A DNA stretch of 64,000 bases from Flavobacterium sp. GSB-24 (GTDB lineage Bacteria; Bacteroidota; Bacteroidia; Flavobacteriales; Flavobacteriaceae): the NCBI RefSeq assembly GCF_027924665.1, contig NZ_AP027043.1, positions 1,736,001 to 1,800,000 of the forward strand, in the 5' to 3' direction. Positions within the stretch are counted from its first letter, which is position 1. The number at the start of each line of letters is the position of its first letter. Below, one piece after another: positions 35,176 through 42,377 of the stretch. A program made the translations under genes and the position numbers. Under the pieces are notes generated by a model that was given only the letters and a program-made list of their open reading frames with translations, did not search any database and was not told the origin of the DNA.

Positions 35176-35239
35176 TTCAAAGGCTCAAAGATTCAAAGGC
35201 TTAAAGGCTAAAAGGTTCAAAGGTTCAGAACTTCAGAGG
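35176..35239. repeat. Degenerate 8-bp tandem repeat (TTCAAAGG)
   Basis: Eight consecutive 8-bp words: TTCAAAGG, CTCAAAGA, TTCAAAGG, CTTAAAGG, CTAAAAGG, TTCAAAGG, TTCAGAAC, TTCAGAGG. It lies in the 126-bp gap between two VOC/SRPBCC modules. No promoter or reading frame is evident inside it. Confidence 0.8.
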
Positions 35240-35287
35240 CTTACACATTACTTACTATCACAATATCTAACCAAAAAAAACAAAAAA

Positions 35288-35698
35288 ATGACAAAACAAA
35301 TATGGTTGAATCTTCCTGTAAAGGATGTAGCAAAAGCGAAAGATTTTTTCTGGAAAATTGGTTTTTCGTTTAATGAACAGCATGATACGCCAAGTTCGAC
35401 GTGCATGGTTGTAGGTGAAGGACATTTTGTTGTAATGCTTTTTGAAGAAATGCTTTTTTCCAGCTTTTCTCAAAACAGTATTACCGATACTAAATCGAGC
35501 TCGGAAGTATTGATTTCGATTGATGCTGAAAGCAGAGAAGAAGTTGATGAATTAGCAGAAAAAGTAAAAGAAGCTGGCGGAACTGTTTTTGCTCCTCCTG
35601 CAGAAAGTCAAGGTTGGATGTACGGCTGTGGTTTTGCCGATTTAGATGGTCATCGTTGGAATGTTTTATTTATGGACTTTAGTAAATTACCAAATTAA
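35288..35698 (+). CDS. VOC-superfamily (glyoxalase-like) protein, paralogue
   Basis: 136 aa, starting IWLNLPVKDVAKAKDFFWKIGF and ending FADLDGHRWNVLFMDFSKLP, closely parallel to the VOC protein at 33914-34321. Both share the block TKSSSEVLISIDAESREEVDE or TATTSEVLISISVETRERVNE, so they arose by duplication. Starts the second VOC-SRPBCC module; the next gene begins 1 bp after its stop. Confidence 0.87.
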   Translation: MTKQIWLNLPVKDVAKAKDFFWKIGFSFNEQHDTPSSTCMVVGEGHFVVMLFEEMLFSSFSQNSITDTKSSSEVLISIDAESREEVDELAEKVKEAGGTVFAPPAESQGWMYGCGFADLDGHRWNVLFMDFSKLPN

Positions 35699-35699
35699 G

Positions 35700-36137
35700 A
35701 TGGAAAAATTAAAATTTAATATCAGTATCAAGGCTTCTAAAGAAAAGATTTGGAAAGTCTTATGGGAAGACGAAACTTACAGAAAATGGACCGGAGTTTT
35801 TTATGAAGGGTCGTATGCAGTAAGTGATTGGAACGAAGGTGGAAAAATACACTTTCTTGGGCCTGATGGTGGAGGAATGAATAGTATAATCGAGAAAAAA
35901 ATCCCAAATGAATATATGGCTTTTAAGCATTTGGGAGAACTGAAAGATTTTAAGGAATTACCTCTCAATGAAGAAACAAATGAATGGAGCGGTTCAATGG
36001 AAACCTATAGATTAACTCAAAACGGAGATGCAGTTGATCTTGAGGTAGAAGTTGATGTAACCGAAAAGCATATAGACTATTTTAAAGGTACTTTTCCAAA
36101 AGCATTGGATCGAATTAAAGAATTGTCTGAGGAATAA
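35700..36137 (+). CDS. SRPBCC (AHSA1-type) domain protein
   Basis: 145 aa. I use the ATG at 35700, 1 bp after the VOC stop; the longer open frame from 35646 overlaps that gene. It has the AHSA1-like opening FNISIKASKEKIWKVLWEDE and WTGVFYEGSYAVSDWNEGG. It is more distant from the pair at 34324 and 34757 than those are from each other. Second member of the second module. Function unknown; small-molecule binding inferred from fold. Confidence 0.86.
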   Translation: MEKLKFNISIKASKEKIWKVLWEDETYRKWTGVFYEGSYAVSDWNEGGKIHFLGPDGGGMNSIIEKKIPNEYMAFKHLGELKDFKELPLNEETNEWSGSMETYRLTQNGDAVDLEVEVDVTEKHIDYFKGTFPKALDRIKELSEE

Positions 36138-36153
36138 GTAAGAGAGAAAAGAT

Positions 36154-36250
36154 TAAAGAGTAAAGAGTAAAGAGTGTATCTATAACTAAAAGATTAGTAA
36201 AAAAGACATTAACAATTTATAATTAACAATCAACAATCAACAATTAATAA
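36154..36250. repeat. Two 7-bp periodic tracts (TAAAGAG and CAACAAT)
   Basis: Three perfect TAAAGAG copies (36154-36174) and, after a short spacer, TAACAAT-CAACAAT-CAACAAT (36224-36244). They fill the gap between the second module and the third VOC gene. Confidence 0.75.
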
Positions 36251-36259
36251 AAAAACATC

Positions 36260-36694
36260 ATGGCAGCAATAAATCCTTATTTAATGTTTAATGGAACTTG
36301 CGAAGAAGCATTTCTATTTTATAAATCAGTTTTCGGCGGCGAATTTCCGTACATCGGAAAATATAAAGACGCACCAGCAGAAGAAGGCGAGCAACTCTCT
36401 GAGGAAGCTCTAAATAGAATTATGCACGTTTCACTCCCAATTGGGAATACGATTTTAATGGGAAGTGACAGTCATCCAAGATATGGGGATGTTGGTTTTG
36501 GTGATAATTTCTCCATTTCGATTAATGTAGAAAGCACAGAAGAAGCAGATAGAATTTTTAACGGACTTTCGGCAGGAGGAAAAGTAGAAATGCCTATGAA
36601 CAAAACCTTCTGGGGTGCATATTTTGGAATGTTCAAAGATAAATTCGGTGTGAACTGGATGGTAAATTTTGATGAAAATCAGCCGAATAAATAA
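36260..36694 (+). CDS. PhnB-like VOC family protein
   Basis: 144 aa of the PhnB/3-demethylubiquinone methyltransferase-like branch of the VOC superfamily. It starts INPYLMFNGTCEEAFLFYKS and has ILMGSDSHPRYG and FWGAYFGMFKDKFGVNWMV, all typical. Members are often called DNA-binding 3-demethylubiquinone methyltransferase-like, but enzyme activity is unproven. Last gene of the VOC/SRPBCC array, with a terminator directly after. Confidence 0.88.
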   Translation: MAAINPYLMFNGTCEEAFLFYKSVFGGEFPYIGKYKDAPAEEGEQLSEEALNRIMHVSLPIGNTILMGSDSHPRYGDVGFGDNFSISINVESTEEADRIFNGLSAGGKVEMPMNKTFWGAYFGMFKDKFGVNWMVNFDENQPNK

Positions 36695-36743
36695 TTAAAA
36701 AGTTATGTTATTTTAATAGCGGAACATAATTGTTAAATTACTC

Positions 36744-36771
36744 CAAAAAGCACATGAAAATGTGCTTTTTC
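36744..36771 (+). terminator. Terminator after the VOC/SRPBCC array
   Basis: AAAAAGCACAT-GAAA-ATGTGCTTTTT hairpin followed by a T-rich tail, about 50 bp after the last VOC stop and before serB. Confidence 0.75.
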
Positions 36772-36852
36772 TTTTCAAAAAAACAAAGATTATTCTTTTT
36801 TATAAAGCATAGATTGTCGATTTTTGTCGCTTCAAAATCAATAATAGGAAAA

Positions 36853-38082
36853 ATGGCGATAGAAGATAAAGAGATAATTTTATTAAAAGTTTCAGGGCAC
36901 GATAAAATTGGAGTTACAGCAGGTTTAACAGCTGTATTGGCTGCGTACGATGCTAATATTTTAGATATTGGACAAGCTGATATTCATGATACGCTGTCAC
37001 TTGGAATTTTATTCGAGATTGAAGCAGGGTCTTCTTCTGCGCCAGTTTTAAAAGATCTTTTGTTTAAAGCCTATGAACTAGAAATTAAAGTGAAATTTAT
37101 TCCGATTTCTATTGAAGATTACGAAAAGTGGGTAAAATCACAATCTAAACAGCGATATATCATCAATATTTTGGGCGAAAAACTGGCCGCTTCACAATTG
37201 GCAGCAGTGACCAAAATAATGTCAGATCAAAACCTGAATATCGATTCTATCATTCGATTAACAGGAAGAACTTCTATTGTTGAAAAAGAAGAGTATCCGC
37301 GTTCTTGTATTCAATTGTCTGTAACAGGCGAAATCGTAAACAAAATTATTATGACGGCAAGTTTTATGGAAATTTCCAGAACACTTAATGTTGACATTTC
37401 TTTTCAAGAAGATAATATCTATAGAAGAAACCGCCGTTTAGTATGCTTCGATATGGACTCAACGCTTATTCAAACAGAAGTAATCGACGAGCTTGCAGAA
37501 CTTAATGGAGTAGGAGATCAAGTAAGAGCTATTACAGAATCGGCTATGAATGGAGAGATTGATTTTAACGAAAGTTTCAAGCAGCGTATGGCTTTACTTG
37601 AGGGTTTAAGCGAAGAAGTGCTGCAAAATGTTGCCATTAATTTACCAATAACACAAGGAGCACATCGTTTGATGAAAGCCTTAAAATATTACGGTTATAA
37701 AACTGCAATACTTTCTGGGGGATTCACCTATTTCGGAGAATACCTGCAAAAAGAATTAGGAATAGATTATGTTCACGCCAATCAGTTAGAAATAAAAGAC
37801 GGAAAACTTACGGGTAAATATATAGGTGATATTGTAGACGGTCAGAAAAAAGCAGAATTCTTAAAAGCAATTGCTGAGAAAGAAGGAATTCACATTAATC
37901 AAACCATCGCAGTTGGAGACGGAGCAAACGATTTACCAATGCTAAATTTAGCGGGTCTGGGAATTGCTTTCCACGCCAAACCAAAAGTAAAAGAAAGCGC
38001 TTCAACTTCAATTTCAAGTTTAGGTCTTGATGGAGTTTTATATCTTTTAGGTTACCACGACAGATATATTGATATGATGTAA
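36853..38082 (+). CDS. serB: Phosphoserine phosphatase with N-terminal ACT domains
   Basis: Last step of serine synthesis: dephosphorylates O-phosphoserine. The ATG at 36853 is chosen; an upstream in-frame TTG at 36730 lies before the terminator hairpin and encodes an unlikely Lys/Phe-rich leader. The 409-aa protein has two ACT-type modules (about 5-85 and 100-180), probably for serine feedback. The HAD phosphatase domain follows with Asp200 and Asp202 (CFDMDSTLIQTEVIDELA) and GDGANDLPML. Promoter not obvious. Confidence 0.95.
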   Translation: MAIEDKEIILLKVSGHDKIGVTAGLTAVLAAYDANILDIGQADIHDTLSLGILFEIEAGSSSAPVLKDLLFKAYELEIKVKFIPISIEDYEKWVKSQSKQRYIINILGEKLAASQLAAVTKIMSDQNLNIDSIIRLTGRTSIVEKEEYPRSCIQLSVTGEIVNKIIMTASFMEISRTLNVDISFQEDNIYRRNRRLVCFDMDSTLIQTEVIDELAELNGVGDQVRAITESAMNGEIDFNESFKQRMALLEGLSEEVLQNVAINLPITQGAHRLMKALKYYGYKTAILSGGFTYFGEYLQKELGIDYVHANQLEIKDGKLTGKYIGDIVDGQKKAEFLKAIAEKEGIHINQTIAVGDGANDLPMLNLAGLGIAFHAKPKVKESASTSISSLGLDGVLYLLGYHDRYIDMM

Positions 38083-38086
38083 TTCG

Positions 38087-38157
38087 AATTGTTACTCTGA
38101 GCGAAGTTGCAAGATTTTATATAGAAAATGGCTTCGACTCCGCTCAGCCTGACAATA
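38087..38157. repeat. Imperfect inverted repeat (REP-like) with CTGAGCG and CGCTCAG arms
   Basis: Left arm GTTACTCTGAGCGAAGTTG and right arm CTTCGACTCCGCTCAGCCTG; reverse-complementing the right arm gives a close match around CTGAGCG(A/G)AGT(T/C)G. The arms are about 28 bp apart and GC-rich relative to their surroundings. It lies between the convergent serB and 38166-38405 genes. It resembles palindromic elements I recall as abundant in Bacteroidota genomes. Confidence 0.65.
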
Positions 38158-38165
38158 AAGAAAAA

Positions 38166-38405
38166 TTACTTTCGAGCTTCTAACTCTTTTTTAATTTCTT
38201 TTAAAGTATTCATATTCAAAATAAAAATAGGAAGCAATGCAATCGGAATAACGTTTGAAGCGCTAAAACCTTTATTCGCTACAAGAAAAATGTTAAGTCC
38301 AAACAAAAAAAGTAATACTACACCAAATAGGTAAGTTACTGTTTTTAAAGATTTTTGTGTTTTGACTAATTCTTCACTAGTCATTTCGTTAAAATTCTTT
38401 TTCAT
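38166..38405 (-). CDS. Hypothetical two-helix membrane protein
   Basis: 79 aa: a short charged N-terminus (MKKNFNEMTSEELVKTQKSLK), two hydrophobic helices (about residues 22-43 and 49-68) and a charged C-terminal helix (TLKEIKKELEARK). I do not recognise a family. The layout suggests a small inner-membrane protein, perhaps a subunit or regulator. It lies 26 bp upstream of the GH3 gene on the same strand and may be co-transcribed with it. Confidence 0.75.
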   Translation of the reverse strand: MKKNFNEMTSEELVKTQKSLKTVTYLFGVVLLFLFGLNIFLVANKGFSASNVIPIALLPIFILNMNTLKEIKKELEARK

Positions 38406-38431
38406 TTTAGTTGAAGATTTTAATTGGAAAA

Positions 38432-39955
38432 TTAAACTTTAATAGACTGCATCTCCTTCAACTGCTCCAAATAATCTCTTTGGTTCGAAAGTCTTGGAAT
38501 TTTATGCTGTCCGCCTAATTTGTCTCTTTCCTTCAGCCAATCATAAAATAGATTTTCACGAGCTACATTAATTACTAAAGGGTTTAAAGTCATATTATTG
38601 TAGCGTTTAGCTTCGTAATCTGAATTTAAAGTTTGTAAAGTTTCGTCTAGGACTTTTTGGAAAAGGCCAACATCAGCAGGTCTTTTCTTAAATTCAATCA
38701 TCCATTCGTGTGCGCCTTTTTCTTTGTCCTGCATAAAAATAGGAGCAACAGTATAATCAATCACTTCGGTTTGTGTAATCTGGCAGGCTTTTGCAATGGC
38801 TTGATCGGTATTTTCAACCATTAATTCTTCACCAAAAACATTAATATGATGTTTCGTTCTTCCAGTAACTCTTATACGATATGGATTTAATGATGTAAAA
38901 CGAACTGTATCGCCAATTAAGTAACGCCACAAACCAGAATTTGTAGTAATTACAATAGCATAGTTTTTATTCAATTCGACATCGACCAAACGAATTACTT
39001 TTTGATTCGAAGTTCCAAAAGTGTCCATCGGAATAAATTCATAGAAAATCCCGTAATCAAGCATCAATAATAAATCACTCGAATTGTTCAAATCCTGAAT
39101 CGCAAAAAAGCCTTCAGAGGCATTGTAAATTTCGTAATATCTAAAATCTTTGCTAGGTAGCAATTTTTTGTATTGTTCTTTATAGGGAGAGAAACTCACT
39201 CCGCCGTGAAAATAAACTTCAAGATTTGGCCAAAGCTCTAATAAACTTTGTTTACCAGTATTTTCTAAAACCTTATTCATTAAAACCAACATCCAGGAAG
39301 GAACTCCCGCAAAACTGGTAACATTTTCATTTTTGGTTTCATTAATAATTGCAGCGATTTTTGTTTCCCATTCACTCATTAACGAAGTTTTACTGCTTGG
39401 TGTACTGCTGAATTCAGCCCAAATTGGCATGTTCTCAATTAAAATTGCAGACAAATCGCCAAAGAAGGTGTTGTTGTTTTCGTAAATCTGAGAACTTCCG
39501 CCTAAGCGAAGACTTTTTCCTAAAAAAAGTTCAGAATCTTCATTGTTATTCAAATACAGGCATAAAAGATCTTTACTGCCTTTGTAGTGGCAATCTTCTA
39601 GTGCTTCATTACTTACAGGAATAAATTTACTTTTTGCGTTTGTAGTACCGCTCGATTTGGCAAACCATTTAATTGGAGTTTCCCAGAAAACGCCTTGTTC
39701 ACCCTGACGTGTACGTTCAATTAAAGGCTGTAATTCCTCATAACTTGCAATAGGAACTCTTTCTGCAAAAGTTTGATAAGATTTTATTGTCGAAAATTCA
39801 TATTGTTTTCCAATAACAGTATTTTCAGATGCCGTCAATAAGTTGTGCAATAGTTCTTCTTGAACTTCATTTGGGTATTTTAAAAAAAGTTCTATTTGGT
39901 GAATCCGTTGTTTAAGGACCCATGATGCAAACGAATTGATTATAGATAGAGGCAT
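38432..39955 (-). CDS. GH3 auxin-responsive promoter family protein
   Basis: 507 aa, full length for the bacterial GH3 family, an ANL-type acyl-adenylating fold. ATP-binding motif WFAKSSGTTNAKSKFIPVS near residue 110, and the later motif YEIYNASEGFFAIQD. VTGRTKHHINVFGEEL marks the hinge to the C-terminal domain. In plants GH3 enzymes join amino acids to hormones; in Bacteroidota the substrate is unknown. It is the only large gene of its transcription unit, divergent from the DUF2797 gene. Confidence 0.93.
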   Translation of the reverse strand: MPLSIINSFASWVLKQRIHQIELFLKYPNEVQEELLHNLLTASENTVIGKQYEFSTIKSYQTFAERVPIASYEELQPLIERTRQGEQGVFWETPIKWFAKSSGTTNAKSKFIPVSNEALEDCHYKGSKDLLCLYLNNNEDSELFLGKSLRLGGSSQIYENNNTFFGDLSAILIENMPIWAEFSSTPSSKTSLMSEWETKIAAIINETKNENVTSFAGVPSWMLVLMNKVLENTGKQSLLELWPNLEVYFHGGVSFSPYKEQYKKLLPSKDFRYYEIYNASEGFFAIQDLNNSSDLLLMLDYGIFYEFIPMDTFGTSNQKVIRLVDVELNKNYAIVITTNSGLWRYLIGDTVRFTSLNPYRIRVTGRTKHHINVFGEELMVENTDQAIAKACQITQTEVIDYTVAPIFMQDKEKGAHEWMIEFKKRPADVGLFQKVLDETLQTLNSDYEAKRYNNMTLNPLVINVARENLFYDWLKERDKLGGQHKIPRLSNQRDYLEQLKEMQSIKV

Positions 39956-40027
39956 GAATTTGTTTTTTAGATTACTGATTTTAGGTTTTAAATTTTACAG
40001 GTGATGTAAAAACAAAAAACTTAAAAT

Positions 40028-40057
40028 TTGAATATCGAGAGACAAATAGTAACTTTG
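40028..40057 (+). promoter_or_regulatory. Promoter toward the DUF2797 gene
   Basis: TTG (40028-40030), a 19-bp spacer and TAACTTTG (40050-40057) fit the Bacteroidota consensus. The ATG lies 139 bp further, so the leader would be unusually long. The -7 region shares the word AGTAACTTTG with the clpX promoter. Confidence 0.52.
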
Positions 40058-40196
40058 TCTTCATATCAAAAATAGTATTTTTTTGTAAAAAACAACCCGA
40101 TTTCTAGCAAAGATTCTAATTAGTAGGTCGAATTTTAACACTAAAATGTCCAATTCTTTTGATAATTCCAAAATAGCAATATAAATAAAAATACGA

Positions 40197-40991
40197 ATGC
40201 AATATCAAGGTGTCCTGACAAAAATGCAAACCGAACTTGGAAGTCCAATTCAATATTATTTGGTCTTCGAAGACAGTTTTCTAAATGTTAATCAATTATT
40301 GGATAAAGAAATCGAAATTAGCTTTTTGGGCTACCAGTGTTTAAATTGCAGTAAAAAGAAGAAAATTTACCGTCAAGGTTTTTGTTACGACTGTTTTTAT
40401 TCTAGTCCGGCAGTTGGTGACTGGATTATGAGACCAGAATTAAGTACAGCACATTTAGGAATTGCAGACCGTGATTTAGATTATGAATCAAAAGCACAAT
40501 TACAGCCGCATATCGTGTATTTAGCCGCTGCTTGCGAAATAAAGGTAGGAGTAACTCGTAAAACTCAAGTCCCAACTCGTTGGATCGATCAAGGTGCATC
40601 TCAGGCAATTGCAGTTGTTGAGGTTCCAAATAGATATCTAGCAGGAATTACAGAGGTTGCTTTAAAAAACCATTACACGGACAAAACCAATTGGAGAAAA
40701 ATGCTTCAAAATTCTACCGAAACTTTTGATTTAATTGCAGAAAAAGTGAAAATTGAAAGTTTAATTCCAGCTGAGGTTAAAGATTATTTTTATTCTCAAA
40801 AAGATGATTTGTACGATTTACAATATCCTGTTTTGATTTATCCTGCAAAAGTAAATAGCTTAAATCTGGATAAAATGCCTTCGTTTCAAGGAAAATTAGT
40901 TGGAATAAAAGGACAATATTTAATTTTTGAAAACGGAACTGTTTTTAATGTTCGTGGTTCCGAAGGCTATGTTGTAAGTATAGACGTCTAG
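40197..40991 (+). CDS. DUF2797 domain-containing protein
   Basis: 264 aa. Two CxxC pairs near the start, Cys48/Cys51 and Cys63/Cys66 (QCLNCSKKK and GFCYDCFYS), suggest a zinc site. The DUF2797 core follows: STAHLGIADRDLDYESKAQLQPHIVYLA and VGVTRKTQVPTRWIDQGASQA. That core has a GIY-YIG-like look (KVGVTR), but nuclease activity is not established for the family. Cytoplasmic, single-gene unit with its own promoter. Function unknown. Confidence 0.9.
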   Translation: MQYQGVLTKMQTELGSPIQYYLVFEDSFLNVNQLLDKEIEISFLGYQCLNCSKKKKIYRQGFCYDCFYSSPAVGDWIMRPELSTAHLGIADRDLDYESKAQLQPHIVYLAAACEIKVGVTRKTQVPTRWIDQGASQAIAVVEVPNRYLAGITEVALKNHYTDKTNWRKMLQNSTETFDLIAEKVKIESLIPAEVKDYFYSQKDDLYDLQYPVLIYPAKVNSLNLDKMPSFQGKLVGIKGQYLIFENGTVFNVRGSEGYVVSIDV

Positions 40992-41160
40992 CATTATTTC
41001 CTGTTTGTCTATCCTTATTCAGCACCCGTATAATAATTTTCATCAATTATCATAATCATTGTATTTTTAGAATTTTTAAGAATAGGTGATGTGAATTTTG
41101 ATAAATTTGATTACAATTTTGTAATAATTACTTATTCAAAGAAATTAATTTTAGAAACAA

Positions 41161-41206
41161 AAAAAAGCCTAGATTTGAAGTTTGTTCTATCTAAGGCTTT
41201 TTTTTA
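41161..41206 (+). terminator. Terminator between the DUF2797 and glycosyltransferase genes
   Basis: AAAAGCCTAGAT / ATCTAAGGCTTTT hairpin (one bulge) followed by T8, about 170 bp after the DUF2797 stop. The AT-rich DNA between (40992-41160) holds no gene that I can see. Confidence 0.65.
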
Positions 41207-41249
41207 AAATTAAATCGAAATTATTTAATTCTTTAATTATAAATAATAA

Positions 41250-42332
41250 ATGAGTACTTTAAGCAAAATAAACAATTTTAGAAGAGGCGTGATGCGTGGT
41301 CTGACTAAAAACATTGGAAAACCAAAAACGGAACGTGATATTGTTTTGGTTGATAAAGCTGAAATTAAACGCGTTTTAATTTGCAGACCAAATGGCAGAC
41401 TGGGCAATCTTTTATTAATTACGCCGCTGGTTCAAGAAGTAGCAGAAACTTTCCCGAATTGTAAAATTGATTTGTTTGTAAAAGGTACATTAGCACCAAT
41501 TGTTTTTGAAAATTATCAGGCAGTTAACAAAACAATTCATTTACCCAAAAAACCTTTTAAAAGTTTAGTTGAGTATATGAAGGTTTGGATTTCTATTAAG
41601 AGCGAACCTTATGATATGGCTATAAATGTCGATCAAAATTCTTCTTCTGGCAGATTGGCTGTACGATTTTCAAGAGCAAAGTATAAATTTTATGGAGATT
41701 TAGACGGTGAATTAACAGAGTCAAAAACGGATTATGACCATATTGCTAAATACCCGGTTTATAATTTCAGGACTTATTTAACAAAATTAGGATTGCCTAA
41801 AAGCAATAAAATAGTAGCATCTTTGGATCTTAAACTTACTGATGCAGAACTTGATAACGGAAAGAAAATTTTAGATCTTATAACTCCAGATCCGTCAAAA
41901 CGAACAATCTGTATCTTTACTTATGCAACGGGAGCTAAATGCTATTCAGGAGAATGGTGGGAAAACTTTTATTCTAAACTTAAAGAAGAATACAGCAATT
42001 ATAATATTATTGAAATATTGCCAGTTGAAAATGTTTCGCAAATTGGGTTCCAAGCGCCAACTTATTATAGTAAAGATATTCGCGAAATGGGATCTGTATT
42101 GGCAAATGTAGATTTGTTTATTGGTGCAGACAGCGGTATTATGCATTTAGCAAGTGCTGCTCAAACTCCAACTGTTGGATTGTTCTCAGTTTCAGAATTA
42201 AAAAAATACGCCCCTTATGATAGTGGAAGTGTAGGAGTGGATACTAGAAAATGTATGCCTTTAGAATATTTCCAAATTATCAATTCAATTTTAGATAACG
42301 GGAAATTAAAAGTATATCCTAAAGCAGTATAA
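41250..42332 (+). CDS. Glycosyltransferase family 9 (heptosyltransferase-like) protein
   Basis: 360 aa, GT-B fold. The opening VLICRPNGRLGNLLLITPLVQEV is typical of GT9, and the C-terminal nucleotide-sugar site has DLFIGADSGIMHLASAAQTPTVGLF. GT9 enzymes add heptose or related sugars to the lipopolysaccharide core at the inner face of the inner membrane. The donor and acceptor are not known here. Isolated gene with terminators on both sides. Confidence 0.92.
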   Translation: MSTLSKINNFRRGVMRGLTKNIGKPKTERDIVLVDKAEIKRVLICRPNGRLGNLLLITPLVQEVAETFPNCKIDLFVKGTLAPIVFENYQAVNKTIHLPKKPFKSLVEYMKVWISIKSEPYDMAINVDQNSSSGRLAVRFSRAKYKFYGDLDGELTESKTDYDHIAKYPVYNFRTYLTKLGLPKSNKIVASLDLKLTDAELDNGKKILDLITPDPSKRTICIFTYATGAKCYSGEWWENFYSKLKEEYSNYNIIEILPVENVSQIGFQAPTYYSKDIREMGSVLANVDLFIGADSGIMHLASAAQTPTVGLFSVSELKKYAPYDSGSVGVDTRKCMPLEYFQIINSILDNGKLKVYPKAV

Positions 42333-42364
42333 AAAAAGGCCAATCATTTGATTGGCCTTTTTAT
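42333..42364 (+). terminator. Bidirectional terminator between the glycosyltransferase and AsmA genes
   Basis: AAAGGCCAATC-ATTT-GATTGGCCTTT with T-rich and A-rich flanks, between convergent genes. Confidence 0.85.
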
Positions 42365-42377
42365 TAGTATACTGAGA

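Noticed and set aside
36730..36852. Upstream TTG start for serB
   Set aside because: The extension runs through a terminator hairpin and gives a Lys/Phe-rich leader unrelated to the ACT domain; ATG 36853 is preferred.
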